44,290 nt of DNA from Saksenaea vasiformis B4078 (Eukaryota; Mucoromycota; Mucoromycetes; Mucorales; Saksenaeaceae): the NCBI GenBank assembly GCA_000697055.1, contig JNDT01001347.1, forward strand, positions 1 through 44,290. The letters run 5' to 3'. Below the pieces are notes generated by a model. The model worked only from the letters and a program-made list of their open reading frames with translations, was not told the DNA's origin and ran no database searches. This document shows positions 32,567-44,290 of the stretch, piece by piece; positions within the stretch are counted from its first letter, which is position 1; each line of letters opens with the position of its first letter. A program made the translations under genes and the position numbers.

Positions 32567-34404
32567 AATTTAGGTAAACTGAAGATTGGGAACAAAAAGA
32601 AAAGAAACGAGATGTATCTCCAAGTTTTTGTTTTTGTTTTTTTTTTCACCACTTAATTTCATTGAATCCCCTCAGGTCCTCAGCAGTTGTTCTCCGACCT
32701 TGCACCAATCACGTTGTGTAGATGACGCGGCATCTTAAAAAAAAAGGTGCGATGCATCGCCCAATGCCTCACATCTTTTCTGTTTCATTCTTGTTGGTAA
32801 TCTCTCTGTGATACTATGAAAACATGTGTTTGTGCTGTACGTATCTCACGCGGAACTTAGGTCGGTAATAATAATTTACCGCTTTCTTTTTCACCCCTTG
32901 GAAATGTAAACAATCGATTGATCGTCCTTTTCCCATGATAACCTCTAAATCTTAACAATGACAATAACTATAATAACAAAATGAATGAAAGAAAAGGAAG
33001 AAAAAAAAAGAAAAACACAAAGATTTCCTGGTATGATAAACCAATAAGACATAAGCTACTACTATACTTGACAGCTTGCTCATCTAATCTCAATCTTCCT
33101 GACCATGCGGGAGCACTTAGTCCACCAATGTAAGACTGGCGGACTTAAAGTACCTATAACTAAGTGACTGACAGTTTCGAATCTTTCGGCCGTCTTATCA
33201 AGCAAAAAAAAAAAAAAGCGCCAAGTGTAACATGCAAAAGACTAAAGGTCTTTTGAGGAGCGACAAAAAATTGTTTACGAATTTCCGAAAATGGAAACTG
33301 TGTCGCAGATGATTCAGGGACGGATACATGTGCATCCTGGAGATATACGAAAGAGATCGAATATACGTATCGAAAAAGGAGAATTTATAGATTTTTATAC
33401 AATATGCATCCTATCGAGAACATTGCTGTCAAAATGCCATATGCTATTTCAAGTCCCTTTTCGTCATTCCTTACCATGGATTGCATTAAATAGAGCTGAC
33501 CAGTCATTATTGTCTAGCATGACAATCGCAGGCTGCCAAGACGATAAATGTGATGCTCAAAGAACAGGAAGCCTAGCCTTTTAACTTTTTCAAACAAATT
33601 AGATCATTGCATGCATAATACCTCTGCATTGTTAGCATCAATAAGGTTGATATCCTGTGCTGCCAAGAACCTGAAATACTCAACCTCTTCCTTTCTTCTC
33701 AAGTGTATAGGCTAAGCCTCCGTTGAAGCGCGTTGTTAACAGGTCCGAATTGCTTAAAACAAACAATGACGTGTCTCATATGGGTTATTTTGATAAATAT
33801 AGTTAAAAATTCTAGTAGTCGAATCATACACAATTCCTGCGTTTCCTGAGATTCCGTCATCGGCATAGCCGATTAAGCGCCATGTTGCGGATCCCTACGC
33901 TCATCCTTTCCCTTTTTCCTAAAGAAGTAAGTCAGGAATCCATATTCCCCGATAAGTTTTTTTTTTTCCTGTTGTGGAGTATGAAGGGCTGCATCTGATT
34001 GGATCAACAAGAAACAGACCCAAACAATTTGCTGATCGGGATTTGCTTCTTTTGGAAGCACCCTTTGTAATGTTCTGGGCAAACGATGGACTCTGTGTGA
34101 CTAGAGCAGTGTCGATTGCCACATCCCTTTCCAGGTCTGTATCGTTATCCATTAGTGGAGTACCAAAAAAACAGCAGGGCACGTGTGTCACCTTTCCGCC
34201 ATTATGGTTCCACAAACGCTACGCACCTTTTACCTGGCGGAGTTAAAAACTGTCCAATATAAAGGCGCCGGCGTTATCCCGTATCAAGCTGAATTTTTTT
34301 TTTTCCTCTCTTTCTTATATGTATTACTTTCACTTCATATATTATTAGGCACTGTACTATCAAACACGTGAAAAAGACATTCAAAAGAAAAACACATTTT
34401 ATTC
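32567..34404. other. Intergenic between divergent genes
   Basis: The left part should be the SamB-like promoter; it contains T and A runs near 32637 and 33000. A plus-strand frame at 33291-33584 (METVSQMIQGRIHVH) and opposing frames at 33919-34246 have no recognisable domain. The last 150 bp are the likely promoter of the antiporter gene. No RNA gene found. Confidence 0.4.
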
Positions 34405-37015
34405 ATGGCATTCTCACTTATACCTGGCGAGTTTTCGCCATTCACCATTGCCATCGCCATTATTAGTGGTTTCATTCTGTTCTTCGGCTATGTCTCAATG
34501 TTTATCAAAGAAAAAATGTTCATTTCCGAAGCATGTGAGTTTAAAATCCCAATCTACAATGAATTTTACTTACTGAATCATGTATTCTCGTGAATTTTTG
34601 ACAATTAGTTGTTGCACTATTTGTCGGCATCATAGCCGGACCACTTGTCTCCAATGGCTTCGACCCATACAGTTGGGACAATCATGACGAGATCACAAAA
34701 CAACTTACCCGATGTATTATTGCTATCCAAGTATGTTCTGCTCGAATAATTTTCGTAATGCACCGTCTGATGTCATCTTTCAAATTTTAGGTTATGGCCG
34801 TGGGCATTGAGTTACCAAAGTATGTGATCCGTATCAATTGATGAGCAGAATGATTAATCATTGTATCTGTTCTGAAGACATTATATGAAAAAGGAATGGC
34901 TGACAATGTTCATGCTCTTGATACCGGTCATGATCTTCATGTGGCTAGTAAGCGGTCTATTTATCTGGGGGTTGATCCCGTCTATCAACTATGTAAGTAC
35001 TAGTTCTCTAATCTATAGAAAAACAAGATACTTATCACCGGTTCTTCTAGTTGGAAGCACTCGTGATTGCAGCGTGTGTATGTCCCACCGATCCCGTAAG
35101 TGTTTTGAAACTTAGGGTTTTCCTTTTTATTTGTTTCTTTTCTTTCTTTTGTTTCTAGATTTTGGCCAACTCAGTGGTAAAAGGACGTTTCGCAGAGAAG
35201 CATGTGCCAGCCCATATTCGAAATGCGCTATCAGCAGAAAGGTCGGGAGCATGAAACATGGAGAAAGTTCTTGAGACTAATAATAGAGGAATAGCGGTGC
35301 AAATGATGGCATGGGGTTCCCATTTTTATTTTTGGCTATCTTTTTGATTGCTGAAGATAATGTTGGAACTGCTATAGGCAAATGGGTCTATGAGACCTGT
35401 CTCTTCCAGATCGTGCTTTCCGTCATTATTGGTATCGTCGTTGGTTGGGTTGCCCGGAAAATTCTTCAATGGTCTGAGCGCAAGTAAGTTTAACCATCGA
35501 TTTCTACAGAAATGGGATTAGCTAAACCCGCAACCCCCCACTTACTAGTCACCTCATTGACAAGCCCAGCTTCTTATGTTTTGCCATTGCCCTTGCTGTA
35601 AGTATTAAACTTTATATTTAAACACCGCTGACGAGGCCCAAACCGTAGCTCTTTTTGATGAGCATGACCGGCTTTTCCGGAAGTGACGATGTACTTGCCT
35701 GTTTCGCTGCAGGAAATGCTTTTTCATGGGATGATTGGTTCCGACAAGAAACGGAAGAAGCACATTTCCAAGAAGTGATTGACATGATGTTGAACTTGGC
35801 TGTCTTTGTTTATATTGGAGCAATTATTGTAAGTTTCTTTCGGTCATTGAAGCATCCTGTTCCTTATAACCGTATTTTAATGATTAGCCGTGGTCCGACT
35901 TTGGTAACGCTGCTTTGGGATTGGCTCCCTGGCGACTAGTAGTTATTGCCATTTTGATTCTTCTGTTCCGACGTTTACCTATTGTGCTTTTATTGAAACC
36001 GGTGCTGCCCGCGATGAAGACCTACCGCGAAGCAGTCTTTAGCGGCTGGGTCGGCCCAATGGGGGTTGGTGCCGTGTTTTTGTCCATGATCGCCAAGGAA
36101 GAATTGGAAGAAGTATACGCTGGACGAGAAGCGCCCGTTGCGATCAAGTTGATCAGTCCTGTAGTACTTTTCATCGTGCTTTCATCAACGCTGGTACATG
36201 GTACAACAATTCCACTATTTAAACTTGGAAAACGTATTCGCACTCGCACACTATCCATCACGAGTACTGGAAGCAACCAAGTATTGCGACTACCTAAAAT
36301 TCGACAGCGATCAGAAGAAGATCGTAAGAGTGCAGTGATCGAAGCAACCATGAGCGAAACACAGCGGAACACACTTATCAATACGATTCAAAAAGAGAGA
36401 GCTAAGGAGCGGGAACTGGACGGTGCTACAGTTACTCCAGGCGACCAAAGACAAAGTGTGGCAATTGATGTGGAAGATGGCCGTTCCGTAGGGGAAATAC
36501 CCGAAGAAGATTTCTTACCTGGCGAGGCTGATGTTGGCGAGGCTGACGTTGTCGACCAAGCACAAGGCATCCGATTTTTGGAGCCAGTCATTCCACGACA
36601 GGCCCAGCAACAAGCGTCGAATATCGAGAGAAATGAAGCGAGCATATCCAGTGTCCGCAGCTGGCGGAATCGATTGAGTTCGGAGGAAGCTTCACCTACT
36701 AATGGTAATGGCGGTGGTGGAGGACTCCGCCATCTTTTCCGACGTAACAAGGATTCAGTTGATTTGAAGAATGTGTTCACACCGCCGTCGGAGAAGACTG
36801 ACTCGGAGCAGCCCCAAGATATTGAATCCGTTCTGAAGACTACCCCCGATCCACGTATTCAGATTTGGGAAGAGGATCAGCAAGTGGTGATCGAAGATAC
36901 AGGCGACACAGCGCAAATTGTGATCGATAAATCTGAACCACATTGGCAACAAAAAGTAGCTGACAGTGTCAGCAACCTCGAGAGGGCGATCAGCGCTAAG
37001 GACAAGCCGTCATAA
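34405..37015 (+). CDS. NHA1: Na+(K+)/H+ antiporter, Sod2/Nha1 type (CPA1)
   Basis: This plasma-membrane antiporter exports Na+ or K+ in exchange for protons and sets salt tolerance and pH. Ten exons join: 34405-34534, 34609-34730, 34791-34819, 34878-34992, 35051-35095, 35159-35241, 35295-35483, 35549-35597, 35649-35828 and 35888-37015. The sum is 2070 nt (689 aa), in phase. About a dozen hydrophobic segments fill residues 12-450. Conserved ion-site residues are visible: GANDG with Asp near 179 and GSDDVL with Asp-Asp near 267-268, the positions known to matter in fission yeast Sod2. The 240-residue cytosolic tail is charged, longer than Sod2's and shorter than Nha1's. Exon 3 is only 29 nt. 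Cation preference cannot be read from sequence. Confidence 0.94.
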
Positions 37016-37411
37016 CACTTACTTCTAGATAACTTTTTTTACCACTTCATTTTTGTACCTTTACACTTTTTTTTCTTCCTTCATTTGTCATTTTTTTACT
37101 GGGTCTTTTTATGTCTACCTGTCTCATGCGTCTATTCCAGTTACTTGTATACTTTGTAGGACAAAGACAATGATTCACCGTTGTGCTCTCCCCTTCTACT
37201 TTTTATGAAAAAAATTCTGTCGTAAACATGATGAAAACGGTAGGATGCAATGAACTAATCTAAATTAATGGTTGTACAAATGTTAAACAAGTAGGGTATG
37301 TTGGGAGGGAGAGAGAGAGGGGGCCTTGTTGCGGATAATTAGCGCCACATAGTATGGGTATAATTAAAAGAGTGAGAGTGTGTGTGTGGGTAAAAAAGGT
37401 TAAGATGATGA
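37016..37411. other. Convergent 3' spacer
   Basis: A 396-bp spacer between two converging genes. Pyrimidine-rich near 37020-37110, with GA and GT short runs near 37305-37390. Expected to contain both polyadenylation sites. No gene. Confidence 0.5.
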
Positions 37412-39839
37412 TCATGTCCGTTTTTTCATCTTCTCTTGGGTTTCCCGCCTTGATCTTCGACGTTCTCGGCATAGCTCTCGGCGTCGTTCGAGATCTTCAT
37501 TGGTAACCTCCGTTAGTGACCCAAATTTGCGGAATGTATTCTATTATTATTATTATGTAATGATTAGTTCGGTTAAAAAAAACGGTTATGTCAAGTTAGT
37601 TATTTACCTCCAGAAGCAATTGACAGTTGATTACTCGTTTAGGCATATTCTGCATGTGCCATGTGCGTGAGCCGAAACACAAGATAAAAGCGATTCAAAT
37701 TTTTTTTCTTTTTTTTTCACTCACCTGTATCACTTGAAATATTTCCAAAGAATCATGCAATGACATGATTGTTGGTTCACACATCTTTAACAACGTCAAG
37801 GCTACTCGGAATAGTACACTGGCACCTTCGCTATTGATTCATAGTTGGAAAAAAAAAATCAAATGAGTTCCCAAATATTAGGTTTTATTAAGGCTTCTGA
37901 TAACTTACTAGAAAAAGCAATCCCACACACGGAGGACCGTCTATGTGCGCACATTGTTAAGAGTTTTTTTTCTTTCACATCTCATCCCTCTCCAAAAACA
38001 GAGCAAGGCTGTGCCTCTGTACCTACCTCGATCGGCAGAATATTGATAAACAGTGTCAAGAACCAATGGCTGGTGACCAAAGTCATTGTTGGCATAGAGA
38101 CACCATCCTCTTCCGATTCCCAGAATGTTTTATCTGACATCTTGTTCCATAAGTGGGGCATGCGCTCCCAGACCAACATCATCAAGACGTTTTGATCGAG
38201 ATTCGATCCCTCCATTGTGACATCATACACACCTGCTGGCAGGATATTTTGTACGATGGTCACCATGGTCCAAAATGCCTCCTCCTCCTTCATGAAGAGG
38301 AGGAGCATGCCGACCACAAAGTTCAGGGATTGACAGTAGCCGATCGATGGGCAGTAAACCGAAAAAGCTGAAAGGACCCTTCTCAAGGCAGCGATCGCAG
38401 GCACATGATCGGTGGAGGGTGGTGTACCTGCAGTAGCTCCTGTTTTAAATTGCTTATTTTCTGGAAACGTCCGATGCAGATCACGTTCGATAATATCCGC
38501 AAACTCATTTTCATTCCCCATCTCTTGAGCTTTGGCAACAAATTTGTCATATACTCCTGGATTTGCATCCATCTTTGCCTCGGCACCGCTATAATGTAAC
38601 CATGCCTACGCTAGGTGAGAAGATAAATACTAACCGAAAAGAACTTACGCGACCACGTAGGTGGGCCGGAATACCTTTGCGAATATATCTTCTTACTAAG
38701 GGGAAACGACACATGACATGTGTGAGACATTTGACCTTCCCTTTTTTTTCCTTCACAATTTACCTTTTGCATTTCGGTCTGGAAATTTTGCATCGTTTTC
38801 CTCCAAAAGTTGTTGCCATCGTGCCAGACGACGTTCGATAACCGGTGCATACATTTTTTCAAATTCATGATGATCCTCGAGAGAGAGCCACTGGGATGAC
38901 TTTTTAAAACCGTAGCGATCTCTAGACAGGGTGAACAAACGCTATATAAGCTACGCATGATCAAAGTCTTTGATCTTACATTTCGGTCTCGCTATCATCC
39001 GTTCGTGGAGGAGGATAGATCTGGTGTGATCCATCGTCATAGAGCGCTTTCAAAGGTTCATGACGTTGGAATCGTTTGTGAAAATGAAATAACGAATGTT
39101 TCTCCGTATCATGGTGCTTGTGTCCCTTTTTTAAAGCCAGTTTCTCCTTCACAGAAGTTGAAAGAAAGGCCTTGTGCGATTTCGACGGTGTTGGCATGGG
39201 TGCGGCATCGCGCGATCGAGTTTGTGTTAATATATCATCTGTAGTGGCAGGCGAGCCCGTAATCGAGGGCGGCATCCAGTGCTGCCATTCGATGTTCTTT
39301 TCGTCTTTGGATTTCCGTGGTTCCTTTGGTTTGATAGGCGATGGAGTCTCTTCTCTTTTTTTTTCCTCTTTTGCTTCTAATTTTTCTGCCTCTGCTTCCT
39401 CTTCTGGTTCTTCTTTGGATGGTTCTAGTGGATGAACTGTCGGTGGTGGACGAACAGCTCTTCGCATAAGCACGCCTTCAATGATCGCCCCTGTCTGATG
39501 CTCCGTCGGCGATCTTGAATCAAAGTCGTTTCCGCCGTCGTCAGACTCAGAGTCCGATTCAATTGGGCTCGACCGTAATTGGGAAGGGGCTGTGGGTGGT
39601 GCAGTGTTTGTTCGGGAATTATGATATATCTTACTCTTTCTGACAGTTTGCTGGTGTGCATGTACAAAAGTATCCGAGCGCTGTCGTCGAATAGACTCTA
39701 CATAATGGGCCGAGAAAGACGATGATCGCGATCGTGCAGGTACATTGACGGCAATGAAATCTCCAGAAGATGTTTTACGAAGTGCCACAGAGACAGAAGG
39801 GGTGGGCTTCCTGTCTTTGGGAACTTGGAGAGACGCCAT
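37412..39839 (-). CDS. TBC-domain Rab GTPase-activating protein
   Basis: TBC proteins switch off Rab GTPases in membrane traffic by supplying an arginine and a glutamine finger. Eight exons join: 39839-38980, 38921-38764, 38695-38649, 38605-38027, 37940-37909, 37830-37725, 37649-37608 and 37540-37412. They sum to 1953 nt (650 aa), in phase. The first 330 residues are disordered and charged (Glu/Lys-rich near 150-180). The TBC domain opens with RRYIRKGIPAHLRGRAW near residues 341-357. IERDLHRTFP places the catalytic arginine near 400, and GYCQSLNF places the glutamine finger near 447; both are intact. It continues through RVWDCFFYEG and ends in a basic helix rich in Arg. Layout resembles fungal Gyp-type GAPs with an N-terminal extension. 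The Rab substrate is unknown. Exons of 32 and 42 nt are notably small. Confidence 0.93.
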
Positions 39840-40811
39840 GATGAGAATGAAAGAGAGAAAGAGGGAAGAGGTTGTGAAGGGAGCTTCAATTTTTTTTTGA
39901 TCCTCGTGGCTTGAGATTCTTTTGTGTTACGATGCGCACAAAGGGGAAAAGACTTGGTCCCTGACACAAATCGTGCTAAAGCACAATTGTTGTTGTCTCA
40001 GCTTTCATTGCAACAATTAAATCTCACGTACGACAAATAAACTATTTGTACCTAAAAAAAAAAGAAGAAGAAGAAGAAGACGACTATAATTCTAATTTTA
40101 TTATCGAGACTTAGTGGTGCTGACTGATGTCGTATGTATCACTCTCTGATCGGGATTTATCTACCCACATGGGTACAAGCAAAGTGCAGCTTCGTTACAC
40201 TTTAAAGAAGCCATTTTGATTGGCCAGACTGATGGAAAATTATCCCCGCAAAGGTACTTTCCAAAAATGGTTTAGTCTCTATGGGGTAAATGCGCTCTTT
40301 CATTCATTGCACGGTTCAAGATCTTTGTGTATATGATTGACCACAAAACCAACCAGGTTTTCTGTTTTCAGCATATTCAGATACATGTAAACTGCACAAA
40401 GAAGAGAGTCATCGAGTTTATTTTTATTGTTGGGCTAGACCAAAATTAGCACTACTTTCTTGGCCTGGTGAATATCACATTGGTACAAAGTTGGCGAGTA
40501 CTTGTACCTCATCATGAGTATGGTCTAGCTGTATTACTTTACAATTCTCAAACTAACTGTAAGACCTACAAAATAAATTACCTTTAAAAGCAACTATATA
40601 TTAAGAGCAATTAGCGTCTTGTAGGCATTTGTGCAAGAATGCCAGAAGGGATACAGGCAGAAAAACCATCAGGTTATTCAATGTCATTATTTCATTTTAT
40701 TCATTCTCTGCTATTTGCATGTTTCTTCTTCGAACTTGATGTCAAATGGTCCCTCTCCTCGGTGATAAATGTGCAGGATAGTAATTACTGCGGCAGCCAC
40801 CCCTCCCCCCT
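39840..40811. other. Intergenic, promoter side of the TBC gene
   Basis: Contains a purine run with AAG repeats near 40054-40080. A minus-strand frame reaching 39967 is an upstream shadow of the TBC gene's region. A plus-strand frame at 40639-40821 has no features. Confidence 0.4.
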
Positions 40812-41321
40812 GTGCTACTGATCTCGGTGATGTCTCTTCGATTTAGAGAGGAGTGTAATTGGTCTACCAATATAAACAGGTCCACTGTAAATGGCAATGT
40901 GCTAAATTCCCGATCTTCCTGTTATGGAACACATTTCGGTAAGATGGATACTCATCGACTACAATTTGGAGCTGTTGACTCTCCCTGGAATTAGATAGAA
41001 GTTAGCACGATAATGACAAAGTGTATGCTAAGAGCAAGATGTATTGGACAGTTTGACAGCAGTTTTTTATGCGCTACATATCGGATCTACAAGTATGACT
41101 GTACCTTTCAAATACAGACAAAGGAAATAACGTATCCGATCGTTAAGTTTGGACCTATAGTGTGTCACAGCGTCTATCAAAATTATTACGTCAAAAGAAC
41201 ACATACTGTTTCTTCTAATACCATGCCTGAAAAGCCAAAACAAAAACAACTCTATCGTTTCATACCAATATACAAGAGTTCCGTTTACATAAAATTTTAT
41301 ACACTAAATAAAATGCTTTGA
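40812..41321 (+). pseudogene. Possible decayed coding region
   Basis: One plus-strand frame is open from 40812 to 41321 except for a single TAG near 40992. Before the stop it reads CYGTHFGKMDTHRLQFGAVD; after it IEVSTIMTKCMLRARCIGQ. About 170 codons with one stop is longer than expected by chance in AT-rich DNA and the composition is protein-like. A competing frame near 41040 (LDSLTAVFYALHIGSTSMT) also looks protein-like, suggesting a frameshift. I do not recognise the product with confidence. Confidence 0.3.
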
Positions 41322-41705
41322 TAACCAGATAGATTGGCGCATTAAACGTAGCCAATTCAGTACCCGCCTATGTTTCTGTATTAAACATTGTTACAGGTTT
41401 AACTGATATACTGAGGACACCTGCTCAATTCTTTTTTAGCGCAAACTTGGCCTGAGGTAGTTATTATCGTAAACTTGAGCACTATATGGCATATGCACTC
41501 CGGTCCGATCTCAGAGACATGGAAACGGAAGTAACTTACGGCCAAGGGATGAGGAAACGCATAGCATAAATATCTCACCCAAGAAAACAACGTTGGCTGT
41601 ATGAATTGCACGTCGTGAAGTATCCCTAGTAAGTACTGATACATACCTTAAGCAGGAACACGTGTACCAGTGAATGACATGCAGACGAATAGAAAAATAA
41701 CCGGA
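41322..41705. other. Spacer with possible small exons of a minus-strand gene
   Basis: Short minus-strand pieces bounded by GT and AG dinucleotides can be drawn here (for example after TTACTAG near 41630 and before an AKFALKKN-stop reading near 41430), downstream of the exon at 41706-41930. No joined product can be verified. Confidence 0.25.
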
Positions 41706-41930
41706 CGTAAAACTACCTTGAAACGAAGAAGCAAAGATTTGCAGCGCTTCCCGAGTAATTTCGCCCCTTAACTTTTTTGAGTCTTTAGTTCTTTCCTCTT
41801 CTTCCGGAATCCTTCTTGCAAAAGTAGCAGTGGCACTTGCGGCTATTTCTGATCGCTCTTGGAATTGAAACTGTCGGTATACCACTGTATAGCACGATAC
41901 GATAAGGCCAGCGGGAAGAAGAGAAGTCAA
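41706..41930 (-). CDS. Probable exon of an unidentified minus-strand gene
   Basis: From an ATG at 41930 the frame reads MTSLLPAGLIVSCYTVVYRQ, a possible membrane or leader segment. A charged helix follows (RRIPEEEERTKDSKKLRGE) and then ITREALQIFASSFQ. A GTAG donor-like site follows near 41715. The helix has a convincing heptad-like charged pattern, so I think some exon here is real. The start, upstream exons and the 3' exons are unresolved, and the family is unknown. Confidence 0.35.
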
Positions 41931-43032
41931 GTCGTGATGTGTATAAGAGACACTGATAGAGGGATCGGATCACGCACAGATAATATCTCGGTGGAACGGA
42001 ATCTGGATGGGCAGAACGCATCGGCATTATGCGACGTTAGCGATTATTAACGAGCAAATGATCTTCCATTCTCTGATGTACTACTTCTCGCTATCAATAC
42101 CATGTCATTATTTTTTAAATCGATGAATAGGGATTATAAAGCACCTTCAAGCTCAGTACACTTGCTACGCAACGTGCCAACGATGCGAACGGTTCCACCT
42201 TGCCAGGATAGGCAGGCGTTTGAAAGATTTGCCTTCTGTAATGGATATATACAGGCATCGAGGTCTTCTGCTGTACATACATCACCTTTGCTCCGTGCAC
42301 TGTCGCGTGCATCTCCACTGTTGAAAAACGGATTGTCTGCATGAATCCTATCACTAAGTTTATCTTGCTTTCAAATTCGTGAAGTCATTAACGATTATCG
42401 CTGAGTGCTTCAAGCACGATCTTTGCGCAAAGTACTTCTTCACCAAGAAGACTAATCTGAGGCTATGGCTGTTGACCTTGTGAAGGCTGTCAATAATGTA
42501 GATATCGTCGAAGACGCATCCGATGAGAGATATACTGTGTGAGTTTATCACCATAATCGTTTTCTTTCGACAGCTACTAGTCTCTTATATCATATGTTGT
42601 CATATTGCCTGTATTATGAGGCCTTTGCAAATATATTTCCTGTTAATGCTTAGGCAAAGGTAGGTGAATTAATAGCTTGAGATCCTGTTGCAAGCATGGC
42701 AACAAAGTCTGGAATAAAAACACGACAGGTTTCCAGATATAGAAACAGATACAGTGGAAAAAGCAGAATAAACATGCTTATTGTCGAGATCAGTAAAGAT
42801 GGCTCCGAACAATTTAGGCTTTGCCAAAGTTAATGATCTTTTTAAGGCGATTTAGACGTTTTCAAGATTCTTCTTCCAAAATGGTCTACAGACAATTTCC
42901 CAGTAGTGATACAAACGCAAATTTAATAGCTCTCTTCGACAAGCACGATGTCAGCACATATTTCTGGTAGAGCATCAGATTGTACTTATTTGTACATTTT
43001 CATCGCGCTGGATGTCAAACTCAGTACAGCTA
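41931..43032. other. Unassigned sequence
   Basis: Competing frames at 42102-42354 on both strands and at 42360-42554 (minus) show no domain. 42555-43010 has stops in all frames. The right end is the 3' flank of the cysteine-rich gene. Confidence 0.35.
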
Positions 43033-44196
43033 TTAGCTTCTTTTGGATGCAATAGCTGCTGTGGATACGGACGAAGACATGGCTATTTTCCCTCTAGGAT
43101 AGATGTTAGTTGCATGCGCAATTGTGGAAAGAAAAGGGAATACCTTTCTGGACACGTAGGAGCTTCTGCGAAGGGGCATTCAACATCCGGTCGAATACAA
43201 TTGTCAGGACATTCATCTGGGCTATTAGAAGTAAATATCAGATTGCCAAGCAATGAAACCTCTCTTACCAAGCAAAAGCGAACATAGGGCATGATATAGG
43301 TGTGGCTGGCATGGCTGATGCAATACGTTCTGATGAGCCTATTAAAACGGCGTCTGAGCCAGAAGCATAGGTATTCTCTAACGGCCCGGCAACGGCTCCC
43401 CAAGACGACACAAAAGGAAATTCTTTCAAAACGCTAGTTTGTATGTTTGCGGATGCAGTCTCTATTTCTTCGCAGACAATCGACGGACAGCATCGATTTG
43501 GCTCGTGAACGATTCTACAATGGCTTTTTGAAGAAGAAATCGGTAACTTTGGGCAAGGCGATTCACAATTTCGGTTTGTGGGATGGGACTTGCTAGGAAG
43601 CAAATGTGCGTTGTAATGTGGACGAGGTCGCTGATGCTTGGCGTTACGTGCGTGCTACATCTGATACATCAGATTGATTGCCTCTAAATTGTACGTAGGG
43701 TACTTGCCCCGGCTTCAGGGAAGATGCGGTGATCATGCTTCTGTTCGTTAGCCTCTGGTTTGTTGGAAGAAGGTGTGAAGGCACAGACAGGTGTCCCATT
43801 CCAAGGACAGTAATAGTTGGCCTCGGGGTAGAAGCAATTGTCGGGGCACTTCTTGGGGCAAGCCTTCTTTGTACATTGTACAGGGTTATCGCAAGGTGGT
43901 TTACATATCGGTCGACCCTGGAAGGGGCAGCATGGCGTGCCATTGTATGAACAGCTGAAGGGACATTCTTCTGGACTAACAGACAATGTCTTATGGCTGA
44001 ACTTCTGTTTCTCTCTCTCTCAAAAAGGCTTTGTGTTTCCTACCATGGTTCAATGCTTTCCGGGCATACCTCGTCCTCACAGAGGGTGCGTTGGCATTCA
44101 GGAACACCGGCCATGAGACACCCCTCATGGTTGGGGTATACACAAGTCGTTCCTGATGGACAAAAGGGACATTTAAAGATGAGATGTGGACATCTT
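43033..44196 (-). CDS. Cysteine-rich modular protein (5' part unresolved)
   Basis: Minus-strand exons are visible at about 44196-44044, from 43975 leftwards, about 43650-43267, 43221-43144 and 43093-43033 (stop TAA). They encode repeated cysteine clusters: RCPHLIFKCPFCPSG, then CPEECPFSCSYNGTPCCPF, KKCPDNCFYPEANYYCPW and DECPDNCIRPDVECPF. The Cys spacing is regular (CP-x2-C, then a second cluster about ten residues later), typical of secreted disulfide-rich domains. The protein ends in a Ser/Ala-rich tail (MSSSVSTAAIASKRS). Two introns split the first cysteine codon of a module in the same phase. The exon starting at 43975 could also end at a stop at 43684, which would make two genes; its join to the next exon did not work in phase. 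No signal peptide is seen, because the 5' end is probably beyond 44290. No family recognised. Confidence 0.6.
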
Positions 44197-44290
44197 CTGG
44201 TAAAAGGAACTGCAGCTGTGGATAAACATATAAGGCGAGTGGGTGCAATATAAACCTCGTTTCAACCTACTAAAATTCTGCGTTTCTACT
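44197..44290. other. Right edge, possible intron of the cysteine-rich gene
   Basis: A pyrimidine-rich minus-strand stretch with a TATCCACAG acceptor-like site near 44218 precedes the first visible cysteine-rich exon. Too short to say more. Confidence 0.3.

Noticed and set aside
36022..36780. Long minus-strand open frames opposite the antiporter tail
   Set aside because: They are antisense shadows of a well-supported coding exon and show no domain.

Overview
The window looks like a nuclear contig from an early-diverging filamentous fungus, most likely Mucoromycota (order Mucorales). The evidence is small compact genes with many short GT-AG introns (about 40-80 nt, often with a TAAC/TGAC-like branch site), fungal-type proteins (Rrn6-like, Scp160, SamB/Mub1, a Sod2/Nha1-like antiporter) and a Tc1/mariner relic. 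The species call is inference. I joined exons by eye. For eight multi-exon genes the joined exon lengths are an exact multiple of three, with compatible phases at every junction.

Layout. 1-303 is a 38-39 bp minisatellite. 1627-4643 (+) is an Rrn6/TAF1C-like RNA polymerase I initiation factor in nine exons. It converges on 5220-8145 (-), a nine-KH-domain vigilin/Scp160 protein in six exons. 8146-11021 has no convincing gene but carries a diverged direct repeat 596 bp apart. 11022-11502 (-) is a tiny three-exon SAP30-type Sin3-binding protein, followed by a possible small gene at 11616-11993 (-). 12.0-16.2 kb is a gene-poor stretch with only decayed or unassignable open frames. 16254-17462 (-) is an alpha-arrestin with PY-type motifs. 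17.5-22.2 kb is a second gene-poor island with a broken Tc1/mariner-type transposase, an unidentified broken minus-strand coding region and a 71-bp repeat pair that differs only by transitions.

22269-24836 (-) is the mitochondrial RNA helicase Suv3 in ten exons, with a presequence. 26352-26999 (+) is an unknown acidic ORF. 29126-29286 holds an 81-bp tandem duplication. 29596-30255 (-) is a WWE-like domain protein and 30984-32566 (-) a MYND-finger SamB/Mub1 protein. 34405-37015 (+) is a ten-exon Na+/K+:H+ antiporter converging on 37412-39839 (-), an eight-exon Rab-GAP (TBC). 40-43 kb is mostly unassignable. 43033-44196 (-) is a cysteine-rich protein built from repeated modules, probably running past the right edge.

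The genes are unrelated housekeeping and signalling functions: rRNA transcription, translation-associated RNA binding, chromatin repression, mitochondrial RNA turnover, permease ubiquitination, ion homeostasis and vesicle traffic. They do not form a cluster or pathway. I found no tRNA, rRNA, CRISPR or secondary-metabolite cluster. The least conventional items are the cysteine-rich modular gene, the decayed islands and the several small repeats.
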